A stretch of 64,000 nt of DNA from Cladobotryum mycophilum. Taxonomy: Eukaryota > Ascomycota > Sordariomycetes > Hypocreales > Hypocreaceae. Below, piece after piece: positions 21,837 to 34,300 of the stretch. Location: the NCBI GenBank assembly GCA_036429605.1, contig CM071589.1, forward strand, positions 5,084,001 through 5,148,000, read 5' to 3'. Positions within the stretch are counted from its first letter, which is position 1, and every line of letters begins with the position of its first letter. The notes under the pieces are model-generated. The model ran no database searches. It saw nothing but the letters and a program-made list of their open reading frames with translations, and was not told the DNA's origin. The position numbers and the translations under genes were made by a program.

Positions 21837-22667
21837 TCAAGCGCTCTTCACAATGCGGTCATCGTCAAATTCTATGTCGACAATCCCGTCCGCCTTGATC
21901 GCCTTGACTATCATGCCCTTGAAGTCGATCGGTAACCTTCGCTTTAGCTCGTCTATGCACATGGTCATGAGCTTAATGCCCTGTCCTAGTGTGATGTCTG
22001 GGTGGTGATGCTTATCCAGGAGGGACAAGCAGTAGTACCTATGCAAGTCACTTGTCAGCCAGATACTTTTTTTTATTATCATTGTGTCTCCGTCACTATA
22101 GAGGTTGAGCCATATGGGAGATGGTATCAAGTTAGACGTACTGCGCATAGCCGTGAGCCGCATAAGGCACCTCCGCCAACGAAGCGAGGTAATCCAGCCA
22201 GTAGAGTGAAGGCTTGCCGGTAATGGGGTCGACACCTCCCATCAGGAGGTTAACGTTGTAGGGCTTCTGAGATCGCAAGCTCGTGGCGAGCTCTCCTCGG
22301 ACGAAGTGGGCTAGGGCAGATGGTGACAACTCGGTCTCGTTGCGCATGGAGTAGAGCTGGGCATTTCGTTGGATATACTCGGCAAATTGAACTGGCAAAA
22401 CGTCAGTCCCCTGGTTCCCAACCCCGTATCTGGACTCTTATAAACTAACCTGTATCACCGGCCTCTCCAGAGAAGGCAAGCAGGGTGTGCTTGTTCAGAG
22501 CTCTTGTCTTGTCGTCAGAAGCTTTGAGGATAGTGGCACCCCTCATGGCAGCTTTCGAAGCGCCGATGAGGGTAAAGTCCTTGCCTGAGATTCCCAAAAG
22601 TACCTCCCTGAAATACCGTCAGCGTACGAATCCATATCATCTCAACACACGCAGATCTAACTCACAT
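21837..22667 (-). CDS. pre1: 20S proteasome subunit beta type-2 (Pre1, beta-4)
   Basis: Non-catalytic beta-4 subunit of the 20S proteasome core. Four coding pieces: 22667-22666, 22607-22450, 22391-22142 and 22038-21837. Introns are 58, 58 and 103 nt, and the total is 204 codons (203 residues), the usual size. The spliced N-terminus is MEVLLGISGKDFTLIGASKA, with no propeptide and no catalytic N-terminal Thr, as expected for beta-4. Other clear family stretches are VQFAEYIQRNAQLYSMRN, NLLMGGVDPITGKPSLYWLD and GIVDIEFDDDRIVKSA at the end. The start codon is interrupted: A and T are the last two bases of exon 1 and G is the first base of exon 2, after donor GTGAGT and acceptor TTTCAG. The gene is divergent from rrp9, sharing about 350 bp. 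No catalytic role is expected. Confidence 0.93.
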
Positions 22668-23016
22668 AGTGACGTTGTTGCAAAGTTGTATGTTGGAAAG
22701 CTGTGAAAGTGGACGACAGGCAGCCCGCTTCAAGATGCAGGCCTGGCCAGGCCAAGCTACCCTCCGCTAGGCTGTAGCGCTGCGCGTCAATGAGCTCTTC
22801 TCTACACGGCTGCTTGGTCCCGCATTGACCATCCGGGTCCGGAGGCACAATGTTCCGAATAGTGAACTGTGATTCGCTACATGTGCGCCAAGTGGGGTCG
22901 GAGAACTTGAGTGGGTCCGCCTATCTCGAACTTTTTTTTCATGGCATCGTATACTGGGGAATCCAAACACCAAGGCGGGACAGGACGACACAGTCAGTCA
23001 GCCTAGGCGAGCCACA
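22668..23016. promoter_or_regulatory. Shared upstream region of pre1 and rrp9
   Basis: About 350 bp between two divergent start codons, so both promoters must fit here or inside the partner's leader. I see no convincing TATA box. A CCAAT-like or proteasome control element was not identified with confidence. Confidence 0.5.
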
Positions 23017-24789
23017 ATGTCCTCATTTTTTACCATCCCCGGTGCCCAAAAGAAGAGAAAGAGGCCGGCAGCTCCAGAAGCACCAAAAAAGAGAGTTGCC
23101 GCTGCCAAGTCCTCGACAAAAACAGCCGTTAAACCAACAGCAGCAGCCGCCGGCGGCAAGAAGCGAGTGGAACGAGATGAGTCCATTTCTAGCAGCGATT
23201 CTGAAGACGAGGAGAGCTTCGAGGGTCTTTCCAACGAAGGCGATCAGGTAGAAGATAATGATTCCGAAGAGGAGGGCGAAACTGCCGCCGAGAAGAGGCT
23301 GCGGCTCGCAGAGCGCTACCTCGAGAATGTCAAAGAGCACGTCGACGACTTCGGCTTCGATGCCGCCGACATCGATAGGGATTTGATTGCGGAAAGGCTG
23401 CAGGAGGACATTGCCGAAACAAAGGGACGAGTATATCGCCAATTGGCCTCTGAATTGGCTTTTGACAAGGCCAGCCAGACCTTTTTCCGAACCAATACCA
23501 ATGCCGTTACGTCGATTGCGGCTTGCGCACCATACGTCTACACCACAACCAAGGACCTCTTCCTGCACAAGTGGAGGATACAGGACCTCCCCCAGCACCA
23601 ATACCCGCAGACGACAAAACGGAAACCGAAGAAACCTCCCGCTCCGCCCAAAAAGCGACCCGAATTGGAGACATGGATAAAGGGAAATGCGGGCAAGGCA
23701 AAGGAAAATAATTACCAGAGACATGTGGGACATATACTGGCTGTCGCTGCCTCTAGCGACGGAAAGTATGTTGTAACCGGCGGACAGGATAAGAAGATTA
23801 TTGTACATGACGCTGCTACTCTTAAGCCGGTCAAGGTTTTCACCCACCACCGAGATGCCGTGACTGGCTTGGCGTTCCGGCGTGGAACGAACCAGCTCTA
23901 TTCATGTTCCAAGGATAGAACCGTCAAGGTCTGGAGCTTGGATGAGCTGGCGTACATTGAGACCTTGTTCGGTCACCAGGATGAAGTCCTGGACATTGAC
24001 GCCCTCGCCCAAGAACGATGCGTCAGTGTCGGTGCTCGAGACCGTACCGCTCGTCTATGGAAGGTCTCGGAAGAAACGCAATTGGTTTTCCGCGGCGGCG
24101 CAGTTGACAAGAAATCACAGCCCGGCGTCAACCCGCGGTCTCTGCTGCACGAAGGCAGCATGGACCGCATCGCCATGATTGACGACGAGCTGTTTGTCAC
24201 CGGAAGTGACAATGGAGCCCTAGCCCTCTGGAGCGTCTCGAAAAAGAAACCCGTTTATATCGAGCCCCTGGCCCACGGCCTGGACCCTCCCCTGGAACCC
24301 AAGGATGTCTCAGCCGAGGAGAACCCCAGGCCCGACGTGGTCCCGGCACCTCTCCCCCGCTGGATCACCGCCCTCAAGACCATCCCCTACTCCGACGTCA
24401 TCCTCAGCGGTAGCTGGGATGGCCACATTCGAGTCTGGCGACTTAGCGAGGACAAGAAGAAGCTCGATCTCATTGCCGTCCTCGGCGGTTCAAAGCCAAC
24501 AGGTGATGATCAGCCAAAAACCTCGTCAAAGAACAACAAAACCTCGGAATACCGGCCCGTCGCAGGCATCATCAACGACATCGCCGTCTTCGAGCGCGGC
24601 GAGCGCGGTCAAGATGGTCTCTGCGTCGTTGCCGCAGTATCCAAGGAACATCGTCTCGGACGATGGACCGTCACAAAGGGTGTCAGGAATGGAGGCGTGG
24701 TCTTTGAGATTCCTAGGATACCGCGGGCAGTCACCAATGGCACGCATGAAAAACCACAAGATTCAAGTGAGGAGGACGAGGAGGAGTAA
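23017..24789 (+). CDS. rrp9: U3 snoRNP-associated WD40 protein Rrp9
   Basis: Orthologue of Rrp9/U3-55K, a nucleolar box C/D protein of the U3 snoRNP needed for early 18S pre-rRNA cleavages. A single uninterrupted frame encodes 590 residues. The start MSSFFTIPGAQKKRKRP opens a basic, nuclear-signal-like N-terminus. An acidic Ser/Asp/Glu segment follows (about 50-90), then the family region RLAERYLENVKEHVDDFGFD and IDRDLIAERLQED. WD40 repeats fill the rest, with recognisable blades HVGHILAVAASSDGKYVVTGG, HHRDAVTGLAFRRGTNQLYSC, GHQDEVLDIDAL and SGSWDGHIRVWRL. A short acidic tail ends the protein. No intron or frame break was found. It is convergent with the Ulp2 gene, about 400 bp away. Confidence 0.93.
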   Translation: MSSFFTIPGAQKKRKRPAAPEAPKKRVAAAKSSTKTAVKPTAAAAGGKKRVERDESISSSDSEDEESFEGLSNEGDQVEDNDSEEEGETAAEKRLRLAERYLENVKEHVDDFGFDAADIDRDLIAERLQEDIAETKGRVYRQLASELAFDKASQTFFRTNTNAVTSIAACAPYVYTTTKDLFLHKWRIQDLPQHQYPQTTKRKPKKPPAPPKKRPELETWIKGNAGKAKENNYQRHVGHILAVAASSDGKYVVTGGQDKKIIVHDAATLKPVKVFTHHRDAVTGLAFRRGTNQLYSCSKDRTVKVWSLDELAYIETLFGHQDEVLDIDALAQERCVSVGARDRTARLWKVSEETQLVFRGGAVDKKSQPGVNPRSLLHEGSMDRIAMIDDELFVTGSDNGALALWSVSKKKPVYIEPLAHGLDPPLEPKDVSAEENPRPDVVPAPLPRWITALKTIPYSDVILSGSWDGHIRVWRLSEDKKKLDLIAVLGGSKPTGDDQPKTSSKNNKTSEYRPVAGIINDIAVFERGERGQDGLCVVAAVSKEHRLGRWTVTKGVRNGGVVFEIPRIPRAVTNGTHEKPQDSSEEDEEE

Positions 24790-25196
24790 AGGAGTAAAAA
24801 AAGGGATTATTATAGATACTATTACCGCATTCATCCAATCAATTTCGTACAGCATTTGGCCTCTTTATCTTAAACCTAGCACCTTGAGCAAAATGTGATG
24901 GCGTTCAATACCATGTACATGAAATCATGTGCTGCACTTTCAGCTCTCTAGAGGCGTGCAACTGTCCTTCTTCTCTATTTGGTATCTGCAGTACAAAGCA
25001 ATTATCTCTCATTCACAAACATATATATCTATGCATATGCATCCCTGGGGTAACAATCCTCAAACGCCGCATCCATGTATGCTCGCCCTGGTGTTGGCGT
25101 CTCTCATTCCCATAACTGATCCCGCCCCCACGGTGCCGACTATAAAGCTTTTTTGTAGCACCATCTTGTATATCCATTCAGTTTTTTTTTTGCTGA
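24790..25196. other. 3' intergenic region between rrp9 and the Ulp2 gene
   Basis: About 400 bp between convergent stop codons, expected to hold both 3' untranslated regions and polyadenylation sites. Nothing else is seen. Confidence 0.6.
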
Positions 25197-28100
25197 TCAC
25201 GACATTGTCAAATCAACTGATCGATCTATGCCATCATATTTGGGTTTCCTTGGAGGCTCATCCGCGTCATCACTTTCAATGGATTGAAGCGGTCGGAAGA
25301 AGCGGGAAGTGTGAGTATCCGTATCATCCTGCCTATTCATTGTCGCAGAAGATGGACGAGGTTGCGCTTTTCGTTCTTCCATGAACTCAAGGGAGGGCCT
25401 TCGAGGTTTATTCCTTGGCGTAGGTGCAGGCTGGGTTTCCGAGTCTGAGCTGGGTAGTGTTTGCACAAATTGAGGCTCCTTGTCTAAATTAGGTTTATCA
25501 CACTCCTGGCTAGCCTTCAACTCCACCACAAGTTTACTGCGCCGCGACTCTGGATTGCGAGTCGGGGACGACAAAGCAGAAAAATATGCTTCAGCTGCGG
25601 TATCGGGACTAAACCTTGCGTCGTTTGCCGAACTCTTGCTTGGCTTCGGTTCTTGGTGCTCCTCTGAAAGCTGCAACTTCTTCTCCGAAGCATCATATTC
25701 TGCATCCCCCACCTGCATCTTAGTCTCTGCCGGTTCTACTTGACTGAGCTCTTGTAGAGTTGCGTCCGAAGATGGCATGGGTATATCTGTTTTCTGTCGC
25801 CTTTCAGGAGAACTCAAGGGATAAGCACCTGGGAATTCTGGTGCAGGAGATGAAGGAGGCAATATTGACGACGGAGGGCTCTGCATGTTCTTCTCGGTCA
25901 TTGACTTCTTCTTCAGGGCCTTTCGTTGCTGCTTTTCAATTTCAAGACGCTCTTCCTGTTTCTTTTGCAAATCGAACAGCAGAGTCCTGATCTGCCCGCG
26001 CAGCTCGGATGGCCGGATATCCCATCCTATGTCTTGTTTCTGTAGAAGCTTACGTGCGGCACCATCGGGGTCCTTCAAAAACTCTCGCATATAACCCAAC
26101 ACAAATATTCCACAATCACAAAAATTGTCTTGTTCAGGAATCCTTATAGCAGTCATGCCAGCTGGGGGAACGGCTAGCGCAACCTTCTTCTTATCCATGG
26201 CTTCCTGAATCAGATACTCCCTCAGGGCCTTACAGGTCGGACTATGCGTGGAACCAAGTGAATCGAGAGTAATGATCTTTGGTTGTGTTGGGTCGCCTTT
26301 TGATGATACGCCTATCGCTTGCTTCTTCTTACTCGGCGAAGATGGTGTAGACGATGCCTCAGCAACACCATTTGTAACTTCTCCCAACTGCTTATTAATT
26401 AAAACCTCGTCGTCCTGCAGAGAAATATCTGACATGGATCGTTCCATAGTCGACATCTTTGGGGAGCTCGGTATATCCAGGACTTCTGGGGCCTCCTTGG
26501 GCTGAGCCGTCTGCAATGCTTCTTCCTTTGGACCACCGATAGCGTTTGGGGCATTGCAGATAATGGCCAAATACCAATGCGCATGCTCATTCACTGGTAC
26601 GACGATATAGTCATATGAAAGCAGGTCAACTTTTGCAGTCCACGCCTTGACACCGTCGTAATTGATCTTCCCTTTGGTAGATCTTAATTTCTCAAAGAAG
26701 AATGTGCTGAAGATGTAGACCCTGTTTAGCAGCTCGGGGCGCCTTTCTTCGAGGTTGCATTGAAGATAACGGAGATAGAAGCTGATGAGGTTATCGTTTA
26801 GAAATTCGCCTTCGTTGAGTCTCGATATATCGTCTTTGTCTACTGTTGCTCTATTTTTTCCTGTGGCTGGAAATACCAACGATCTTGGCCAGTTTTTCTG
26901 CCAGTCCGGGTGCAAGTCAGTCCAGCTCTCTGGGCTCAACTGACGAGTCAAAGGACCAGAAGACAGTCTAGTGGAGCGTCGCGTTTTGGGGCCATATTGC
27001 TGTATAACTCGAGACTTTGTTGTTGTGATATCTGAATGTGAATCAACATCGACTGAGGATTGCAGCAGTTTATCTTTGATCTTCTCGTGTTTCGGGAGTT
27101 TCTCCTGAGTGTCTGATAGCTCCTGAGAGGCGGGGGTTAAGGGCTTGTCCTCATGGCGTTCAATTAACCGCTCCTCGGTTTTTCCCTCATAAATCTTAGC
27201 TTCCTTGAGAGCTGCGCTCATTAACCTCTCTACATCTCTACTGTGAATGATTCATTAGTCATGAAACCAAAGGTGTGGGAATGGCAACATACTGGTCCCC
27301 GAAATATACCTTCTCAATCTTGAAGATTTCTGACAATGCCTCGGCATCCTTTAGGCTCTCAAATTCCAGGAAGAGTTTTGGCATGGAGTTCCCAGTCAGT
27401 GAACGATCGATAAGAATGTGGCGACTTGACATGTCAGAACGACGGTATTTAAGAATTCGTGATATTTCAAATCCCAACCACTCCATTCCATCCGCTTTTT
27501 GGCCAACTTCGTTTCTGGGCTCAAATCTGGCACCGCCTCGGCGAAGAAATATTTGGCCTTGATTGGCATCCACATCATACTGGTATATCATTTTCCCACA
27601 GACTGCTCGAACGAGAGCCATATCCCTAGGTTCCGGCTTTTTGGATCCAATTGAAAGCAAACGGCTCTGAAAAGTCGTGCTTTGTATGTCCCCCTGCTTT
27701 GCTTTTTGCGTCCATTTTCTAAGTTGTCCCGGTAAATAGAAAGAGCGCATTGTTCTTTAGTCAGGTTAGTAGTTTCGGATGCTTCGACTTGAAGTTCATC
27801 CTCAGAAAGCTCTATTGGCTCCGTTGAAGCAAGGGCTTTCTGTCGCTTGATTGGAGGTGCAAGGATCTCCATAAGGCGGGATGGCTTGTCTCTCCTGGGT
27901 TTCCGTAGCGGGCTAATATCCGAAATCACCATAGCAGGTGGTGGATCTTCGGAAGTAAGTGCGTCAGGACTCTCGGGATCTGACATTAAGACGTCTTGGT
28001 GTATGCCATGACTGACAGCCATAGGGTTGGGCTCAGTATGGCTTTTGATAGATAGAAGGCCTCGTTGGGACGGAGACTTTTGGGTTCGGGAGTTGCGCGC

Positions 28101-29390
28101 ACGGTTTTTTCTGGAGCCAACTTTTGGCTGCGCCTTACGATATTCTGGCAAGCCTGACGCAACAGGTTTTTGATTCCCTGAGCTTGAGACGCTCTGAAGC
28201 TCGTATGGGTCATTTTGTGAACTGTGGACGATCGCATCTTGAGACTCATGGTTTCCGGACGGGTTGGAATTCACAAAGTAGTGACTCTGATTATGAACGG
28301 GTTGAAGGTGCGTGCTCGATTTGTGTCTCTTCGCTGGAGGCGTATCGACAGTATCGTCGACGTAGGAAGATCGAGAGTTGAGAGTATTGACAGGGTTCAA
28401 AAAAGAGTTGATGGCTCTCTGGGGACTGGTCAGTTTGAGCTCAACCTGTAGCACCATAGTAAGGATGACACACCATCCGATCTTTGGCACTCATGGCTTC
28501 ACTATGTTTCGGTGCCCTTTGGAGAGGAGTCAGCCTGGGTGCAAATTGCTGCAGAGTGCAAAGCCTTACCCATAGTCCGGGAACGAGTTTGCATCGGATT
28601 TGTAGCGAGCATATGCGCTGCTCTGAATCAGCAGTAGTCCAGCATCAGACGAACCGGCATTCTGCTTACTCCTGTGAACGTTTTGCTGCTTTTTGACTGC
28701 CCGGCGTTGGTTTACGATCGCTGCTCTCGTTGGTCTTGCTGTCGAGCTTCTCTGGCTCGGGAATCGTGCTCGAGACGGGGTTTGCGCCTTGCTTCGTTGG
28801 TCTATGGTTGAGGTTGTCAGATCGGCAAGAGGTCCAGGCGCGTTGTAGGAGCGTAAAAGAAAAGAGTGGCAGACTCACGTTGCGGTCTCGAGAATGGCAG
28901 GTTTCTGTTGCGCATGAATCTTTGGCGTTCGTGATAATGGTTGGGTCTACATTTTGGAGGTTAGCGGGGTCCTTGCCTAATGGGTGCCTTCCGATAGCAG
29001 GTGTCATGCGCTGGAAACAGAAATTTTTAGTGGAAAGAGCTGCCTTGACCCAGTGCTTCCAGGCACTGACCTTTCCCACTTGAGGCAATCTGCAACAGCT
29101 GCTGTCATGCACAGCATCCGTCAGCCTTTCACAACGGAAGACTTTCCAGCTCCTCTAATATTCTTCAAATACAAGTAGGTTCCTGTTTTTTTTTTTTTTT
29201 TTTTTGGATCGATCAAAGAAAATAAGATACGGATTCTACTTGCCTCAAAACTAGCAGCCCCGGTATCCGTCACGGTCACGGTCACGCCGGATGGCTTATC
29301 ATCGTTAAAGGCCATATCGTCGTCCCTCTCGGCATTTTTTAGGCACTGTTCTTTGGGAGATGCTGGTGCAGGAGATGAAGTAATAGACAT
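25197..29390 (-). CDS. SUMO-specific cysteine protease, Ulp2-like (peptidase family C48)
   Basis: Desumoylating enzyme of the Ulp2/SENP6-7 branch, expected in the nucleus. Proposed exons: 29390-29244, 29154-29071, 28946-28879, 28801-28670, 28622-28570, 28516-28503, 28445-27293 and 27240-25197. The catalytic domain is in the last exon: the entry motif NEGEFLNDNLISFYLRYLQ, then His of HAHW, Asp of ITLDSLG, Gln of IPEQDNF and the nucleophile Cys of DCGIF (about 26112-26114). Some 100 residues separate His and Asp, the insertion typical of Ulp2. The C-terminal half is a disordered Ser/Pro/Glu-rich tail. A frame break lies at the C5 run 27690-27694; one extra base gives 1232 codons in total. The last exon and catalytic domain are secure. 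The 5' exons are supported by phase consistency, but intron 1 has a GC donor and exon 6 is only 14 nt. Confidence 0.85.
27690..27694. other. Frame break at C5 run in the Ulp2-like gene
   Basis: One frame reads YRDNLENGRKKQSRG into the run and the other reads GDIQSTTFQSRLLSIGSKK out of it, on the minus strand. Six bases instead of five would make them continuous. Confidence 0.8.
29186..29205. repeat. T20 homopolymer inside intron 1 of the Ulp2-like gene
   Basis: Twenty T on the plus strand (A on the sense strand), within the proposed GC-AG intron 29155-29243. Confidence 0.85.
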
Positions 29391-30165
29391 TTATCGCATG
29401 GAAGCTGGATACTTTTTGGAGGAAGAGAGACTCGACGCATTCCAATCTGAGTCATGCGGTGGTGGGATGAGGTTACGAGGCGACACCGCAGCCAGCGACA
29501 CAATCGAGAAACGAGCCAAACATACGTACGTCCAAGTTGAACAACGTTGGTTGGGGTATCAAAGGAGAGAATCGATCATATTGATGATGCAGGCGCAGCC
29601 AAATCAGCTCGAGCTTGATGACCCGAAAAAGAGATAAACGATGGAAGCGCAAGACAAGTTGATTGCAAGTATCATAATGTCACGCGTGTCTAGCATAAGG
29701 GAAAAACTTAATACCAATTAGCTCGGCTGGCTGGCTGGCTGCATGAATAATACCTTGCGCATAGAAGATGAAGACGCGGGTGTGTTAAACAACTTATTAG
29801 CCAAGACAACAGCGTAATATCACAGCCGAGCCTGTATGTACAAGTACTACTACTACTACTGTCTGCCGCCTGCGTCACTAGCGGGGACAGACATGACCCG
29901 ATCCATTGGCAAGGCTGCGAACGAGCCACACCTCCAGCCCAGAACCAACCTTAGCGACGTGTCCTATTAGTTGTTATCGCCAGATATCAGATCCAGCTCT
30001 AGAGCCGTCTCTCTAATTGAACCACCCAACTTTCGACCCTCGACAAACCCTTAATATTTTATTACTATTATTATTATTGTTGTTGTTACCGACCCTGCCG
30101 TCGTTTTATCAAATCTTCTTCAATCCAACCATCGCGCCGTGTTGGCGCTGCAATAATTGCCCAGC
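29391..30165. promoter_or_regulatory. Divergent upstream region of the Ulp2-like gene and spc3
   Basis: About 775 bp between opposite start codons. It holds an ACT-type tract near 29845-29860 and an AT-rich TTATTA/GTTGTT tract at about 30054-30090, close to the spc3 start. No gene is visible in it. Confidence 0.5.
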
Positions 30166-31004
30166 ATGCATAGTTCCTTCACCCGCATCCAGAACGTCTT
30201 TGGCTTCTTCACAACTGTCGCCTTTGTCCTCGCAGCATTCATTGCGGTCACAGATTTTGGCTCCACAAGATCGCCCAATGGTGTCATCAAGACAGACGGT
30301 ATTCAAGTGTATGCAAAAAAACCAACAATGATGCGCCCCCTCCTGCTCAACCCCCAGTCCGCTAATGCGAATGCGTAAACCACAGAGTCAAGGGCCGACC
30401 TCACTATTACAGCAGTAAAAAGGAGGAATATGCCATAATTCGATTCTCCCTCGAGGCTGATCTCTCCTCCCTCTTCACATGGAACACCAAGCAAGTCTTC
30501 GTATACGTGACCGCAGACTGGACGGGTCCCAACAATGCCAATAACTCTGCCGTCATCTGGGACACCATCATCACCAACCCCAGTGCAGACCACTTGCAAA
30601 ACATTGGTCCCGTGGCCATGAAGAAGCTCAAGCGGAGCTCTGAGGGAAAGACCATTGATCCTAGCCGGTAAGATATACCATCGTTCTGCAACGTCCATCT
30701 CTTTTTCCAACCCTGCCTAACATGAAGCAGTGGCCTCCTCAAGCTCAAGAACCAGAAGCCCAAGTACCAAATCACACACCCCAGCGGCAAGATCGCAGAG
30801 ACCACAGATGTCACTCTGAAGCTGCACTACAACATCCAGCCCTGGGTCGGTCTCCTTACCTGGAACATGGACAAGGACATTGGCCTTTGGAAGGCCATGG
30901 GCGGCGGTGTTAGCAAGCTGTTCTCCTTGCCTGCCCTCAAGGTCAAGGACGCCAAGAAAGATACCAAGAGCAAAACCGGCTCAAAGTCCAAGGGAAAGGC
31001 TTAA
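30166..31004 (+). CDS. spc3: Signal peptidase complex subunit Spc3 (SPCS3)
   Basis: Essential non-catalytic subunit of the ER signal peptidase complex, which removes signal peptides from secretory proteins. Three exons: 30166-30308, 30386-30667 and 30731-31004 (introns 77 and 63 nt, donors GTATGC and GTAAGA). They give 233 codons, or 232 residues. The start MHSSFTRIQNVFGFFTTVAF runs into a single N-terminal transmembrane helix, followed by a luminal domain. Family features are VKGRPHYYSSKKEEYAIIRF, LSSLFTWNTKQVFVYV, the sequon NNSAVIWD, and YQITHPSGKIAETTDVTLKL. The C-terminus ends in an unusual Lys-rich tail (KVKDAKKDTKSKTGSKSKGKA region). Start choice: the ATG at 30166 gives the conserved N-terminus. 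Confidence 0.93.
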
Positions 31005-31348
31005 ATAAATAGCAGTTGTAAAAACTATTGATGCAGGCAGTAGCACTGATGGGGGGAAAAGGCACAAGTTGGCGTTTTGGCGGGTTGGTTCTCTATTTAA
31101 GACATGACCATTTCAATGATATGAATAGCATTGCGGCGTAAACGCTTGCCTGTATATGCTAACTATAGACCGTCCGTCACTCCTCTTTTTCATCTATACC
31201 TCATTGTGACCTGTAATACACGAGCCCAAGTACTTCTACAAACACCACGTATATACCGGCCCTCTACCTTGAAACCCCGCTCAAATAAGATACAGAATTT
31301 CCACATTGAAGTCGTTATCCAGTGTAGCCTACGCCGATACCATCACAT
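31005..31348. other. 3' intergenic region between spc3 and xrn1
   Basis: About 340 bp between convergent stop codons; presumably two 3' untranslated regions. Nothing else is seen. Confidence 0.6.
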
Positions 31349-34300
31349 CTAATTTGCTACCACGGCGTTTCCACCTCGCCCACGGTTGTTAGGTCCTCCA
31401 CCACCGCCCCGTCCCCTTCCCCTTTGACCACGGCCACCTCTCCCTCCGCCGCGCGGGTTATCAAGGCTTGCGGGAGGAGGCACATTGCTATACACTCCTT
31501 GGCCGTGTGCGGGCGGCCCATGAGGAGAGCTTGATCCTCGGTATTCACCATTACCACGGGCACGTCCTCGGCTACCATTGGCCCTGCCGTTTGCGTTACC
31601 TCCACGGCCCTGTGACGAGTTTCCATTCATCTCCTGTCCTTGGGGTGCTCCGTGAGGGCTTGGGCGGTATACTAATGCACTGTGCATCAGGTTGGGCGTG
31701 CCACCAGCGGCACCACGTTGACCTCGATTGGGATTATTCCGTCCACGGGGAGAGTTGGAGCCACCAGAAAGAGCACCACGCCATCCACCCCTTAATGCGG
31801 GAGGGGCGGGGGCATCCTTGTATTGTGTAACGCCCACTGAGCCATATCCTCCAGTAGGCCCAGCCCTTGACACAGTATTCCTCTGCTGAGACTTGCTTGA
31901 GGCAGAAATTACTTGCTTGTAGGAAGTGTTGAGTACGGAAGATGAGGAGGCAGTCTGGCCACGGAACATAGGAGCTCTCTCTCCAAGTGTTGTACCGCTC
32001 ATGAACGAAGTGTCCCATACAACATCCAGGAGAAGTGCTGTGGCGGTGCGGCTGATACCAACCACTGTACCCCGAGTCGCAATAGGGACCTTGCCAGCCG
32101 CAGCAACAAAAGTCACTCGGTCTCCCAGCTTGAATTTCTGGTTACCCAGAAGTAGTTCAGAATCTGAAGGTTTCAACAGCGCTGTTCGAGGAACGCCATG
32201 AAGCTTCTTTATGGCGGTATCTTGAGATGCTTGGAACATCTGTTCTCCGACCGTGGCTAGAGCCGCCACGACCTCCGAGTCCAGCTGCTCAGCTTCGAGA
32301 GGCACTCGTTCAAATTTGCTAGTTTCCTGCTTCTTGAGCCATGCAACTATGTCCTTAACTCTCTGTGAGGCAACGTTTGAATCCTGCCAAAGATCTGTTT
32401 CATAGATTTCACTCTTTTGTGGCTCCCTTTGAATCCCTGCAAAGAAGTCGGGGAAAGCCACCATGTAATCTGCAATCAGCTTAACTGCTAGAGTTGAGAA
32501 TTCCCATCCATTGTCTGATTTTCGTGAGTACCCCAACACCTTGAGCTTTCTACCTTCAAATTTGAGGTTTAGACCGAGGTTAAGCTTCAGGCCGGCACTA
32601 GAGAGGACCTGGAAAGACGAGGTTATCTTGCTCAAAACAAGGGGATGAAGAGCAAGCTGCTTTGCAACCGCAAATGATGGTGTATACGGATTGTTGCGTT
32701 CCGCCTGCAGGATGATTTGTTTGGTAAACTCTGGCTCCTTGCTCTTTGGAATGGAAACGAGAATTTCTGCTTTACCACTCTCATGGTTGGTTACCTCCAG
32801 AGGACGACTGTACGCATAATCACCAAGGAAGAAGGCCCTTGTTCCCGGAGGGAATTCCTCTTCAATTGGCACGGCCTCTTTCTCGATGAATCGCTCGTCT
32901 TCGTTGACAACCTCATCGACAATTGTCTGCGCCGCATAGGTGCGTCGCAGGCTCGGATTCTCAGCATACTCTTTGATCAGAGCGCCCTCCTCTGTCTTGA
33001 CAAGACCCTTGAGCATATGGACATATACCAAGCATTCGACTTGTCCGATTGTAATTCCCAAACGCTTGGCGTGCCAGTTCTCCAGATATTCTGCCTCTCT
33101 AGCAAACTCGGTAGCCTCTCTATTGTTGTGGTCGGATGTGATGATGTCTTTGCCATTCTCGGCCAACTCGTAGGAGAAGAGCTCGTCTTGGACCTTCATA
33201 ATCTTGGCTTCTTGGAGGAAGGGATACCCAACAAAGCAGCGCTGACCCAGTTTAAGTTTCCAAGTCCCAATTTTGGTTCGCGTATCGGTGTCAGTCATGG
33301 TGACAACAATGCTTGGATTGCGGCTGTCTTGCTGGAAGACATTAATTCCAAATCCCTCGACCAACTGTGCTGAATAGGGTAGTGTGTGGAGGGTCGGGAA
33401 ACCGGCAAGGGCTGCGATATTTAGCAGAGCACCATTAGCAAGTCCTGAAGCATATTCCAGCCCTTCAATATTGGGTAGATCGAATATATTCTCAATGCAG
33501 CGGCAGTATGGAATCTCTGGGAAAATTCCAGGGAGCGGAGAAGGATAGACAAAATTGACATCTGGGGAAAAGGTAAACTTGATAGGGACTCCGAAACCAT
33601 TTCGTGCTTTCTCATCGTCACTCAGCAATTCGTTCTTGGGCGCCATGGCTGTCAGAAGACGTTTTTCATCGATGAAGGGAATCTTCACAACGGCTTCCCA
33701 CTCCATCTTTTTACCATTCATGTCCAACTCAAAATCTCTTGGGTAGAAGTCGATGATTGGGGATTCGGGATTCGTCATCAGGTCATGATAAACTGTGGGT
33801 ACAATTTTCTTGCTTCGATCTGGTAATACACCCATGAGTTGCTCATAGGGCTTGAATGGTTGGCCCTTGATAAAATTTAGATCGGCACCAATACCCTTGA
33901 TAACGTCTAGAATAAATTAGCACAAATACAGCCACGTTCTGTGTAATAGTTCTTACCAGAGATGAGGGGGCATAGTGATAGCCATAGAACCATGGCCATG
34001 ATGCAATCCCCTTGTAATAGTAGTATAGAACCCACTGAAGACCTTGGACATAGTTTTCGCAAAGGTTCTTTTGCTCCTCCTCATACTTTTCCGCAGGCCA
34101 TTCTTCAAACTTTTGCAGGTAATACTTGGTTCTCCAACCTTGGTACTTGTCTTGATACAGCTTTTCGTAATGTTTCTCGGCATCTTCGGCGGTAACATCA
34201 ACAACCAGGGCCTTGTCATATGATTTCATGACACGATAGGCAGCCAGGTTGCCTTCTTCATCATCGTCATCGTCATCTTCATCTCCATTTCCAACCTTTT

